Of a DNA stretch of 64,000 nt, positions 63,668 to 64,000 are shown piece after piece. The notes beneath the pieces were generated by a model. It searched no databases and was not told where the DNA came from. It saw only the letters and a list, made by a program, of their open reading frames with translations. The position numbers were made by a program, and so were the translations under genes. The stretch lies in assembly GCA_014236755.1 (NCBI GenBank), contig JACCKY010000024.1, forward strand, positions 1 to 64,000. Direction: 5' to 3'. Each line of letters begins with the position of its first letter. Position 1 is the first letter of the stretch. The DNA comes from Candidatus Petromonas tenebris. GTDB taxonomy: Bacteria > Bacillota > Clostridia > Peptostreptococcales > Caminicellaceae.

Positions 63668-63688
63668 TAAGAGAAGGCAGGTGATGTA

Positions 63689-63958
63689 ATGTATTTAGGA
63701 AAGGTACAGGGTATGATTGTTTCAACGAAAAAGGATGAGGCGTTAACAGGAAAAAAAATCCTGATTGTGCAGCCTATAAATACTAAGGAAGAACCTTTCG
63801 GCAATCAGGAAGTGGCAATAGATTCCGTTGGAGCAGGTGTAGGAGAAATAGTTCTTGTATCTAAAGGAAGCTCAGCAAGACGTATTTTTGAAAGAGAAGA
63901 TTCTCCAATAGATGCTGCCATAGTAGGTATTGTTGATACTATGGAAGTTAATGAATAG
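63689..63958 (+). CDS. pduN: Microcompartment vertex protein, EutN/PduN family
   Basis: The 89-residue EutN/CcmL-type protein forms pentamers that cap the shell vertices. It opens MYLGKVQGMIVSTKKDEALTGKKILIVQPI and contains AIDSVGAGVGEIVLVSKGSSARRIF and a final PIDAAIVGIVDTMEV, all conserved in the family. The start follows GGCAGGTGATGTA. It lies 21 nt after the flavoprotein gene and 14 nt before the PduO-like start. Confidence 0.95.
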   Translation: MYLGKVQGMIVSTKKDEALTGKKILIVQPINTKEEPFGNQEVAIDSVGAGVGEIVLVSKGSSARRIFEREDSPIDAAIVGIVDTMEVNE

Positions 63959-63972
63959 AGGAAGTGAAGCAC

Positions 63973-64000
63973 ATGAGTAATGTATACACGAAAACAGGTG
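63973..64000 (+). CDS. pduO: Start of a PduO-type cob(I)alamin adenosyltransferase gene
   Basis: Only the first nine codons (MSNVYTKTG) are in the window, after GAGGAAGTGAAGCAC. VYTKTG is the conserved opening of PduO-type ATP:cob(I)alamin adenosyltransferases (usually Y-T-K-x-G-D-x-G). Such an enzyme would make the adenosylcobalamin that PduCDE needs. The short length limits certainty. Confidence 0.65.

Overview
The window looks like chromosomal DNA of an anaerobic, spore-forming, low-GC Firmicute of the Clostridia type. The evidence is the AT-rich sequence, the strong AGGAGG ribosome binding sites with some GTG and TTG starts, a sporulation spoVA operon, a T-box leader, ATP-independent and decarboxylation-type fermentation genes and no respiratory genes. 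I cannot name the species.

Layout. 1-420: remnant of an IS4-type transposase and repeat DNA. 696-10482: citrate fermentation, with citrate lyase genes (citG, citC, citD, citE, citF, citX), a GntR/FCD regulator and a three-gene tricarboxylate transporter (tctC, tctB, tctA). A GATAC-N8-GTATC motif upstream of citC and tctC, with a variant upstream of the regulator, probably ties these together. 10485-12951: proline synthesis (proA then proB) behind a T-box with a probable CCC (Pro) specifier. 12986-17673: arginine synthesis, argC-argJ leftward and argB-argD rightward from a shared region with an ArgR-type box. 18095-19886: a BaiN-like flavoprotein and DNA glycosylase Tag. 19922-25746: a regulator, an AbgT-type transporter broken by one base, and two M20 amidohydrolases. 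25898-30478: two Fur-type boxes, an SsuABC/NMT1-type ABC transporter, a DUF2325 protein and a zinc/manganese binding lipoprotein.

32272-43462 is a hexuronate cluster: LacI regulator, TRAP transporter (DctP, DctQ, DctM), GH31 glycosidase, UxaC, UxuA and an SDR fructuronate reductase, with a decayed beta-glucuronidase gene between dctP and dctQ. Its promoter carries a perfect cre match and a perfect 16-bp palindrome. 44234-45458 holds a probable alpha-ribazole (B12 lower ligand) kinase and ECF transporter pair. 45582-49790 is a spoVA operon of the 2mob type (DUF1657, DUF421, spoVAC, spoVAD, spoVAE, DUF1657) with a divergent second DUF421 gene.

51169 to the end is a bacterial microcompartment locus. 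A PocR-domain sensor kinase and an AraC-type response regulator are followed by shell proteins, B12-dependent diol/glycerol dehydratase (PduCDE), its reactivase (PduGH), PduK, PduJ, PduL, EutJ, a flavoprotein, a PduN/EutN vertex protein and the first codons of PduO; the locus runs off the right edge. Several of its proteins carry N-terminal amphipathic helices of the cargo-targeting kind. The alpha-ribazole salvage pair a few kilobases upstream would help supply the cofactor.

Non-coding structure is rich: a family of palindromic 120-140 bp repeats in four places, a duplicated 3' gene end plus terminator, a nested inverted-repeat element inside the citrate operon, and degenerate oligomer tracts. 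Three genes are disrupted by frameshifts (AbgT-type transporter, beta-glucuronidase, carbonic-anhydrase-like protein).
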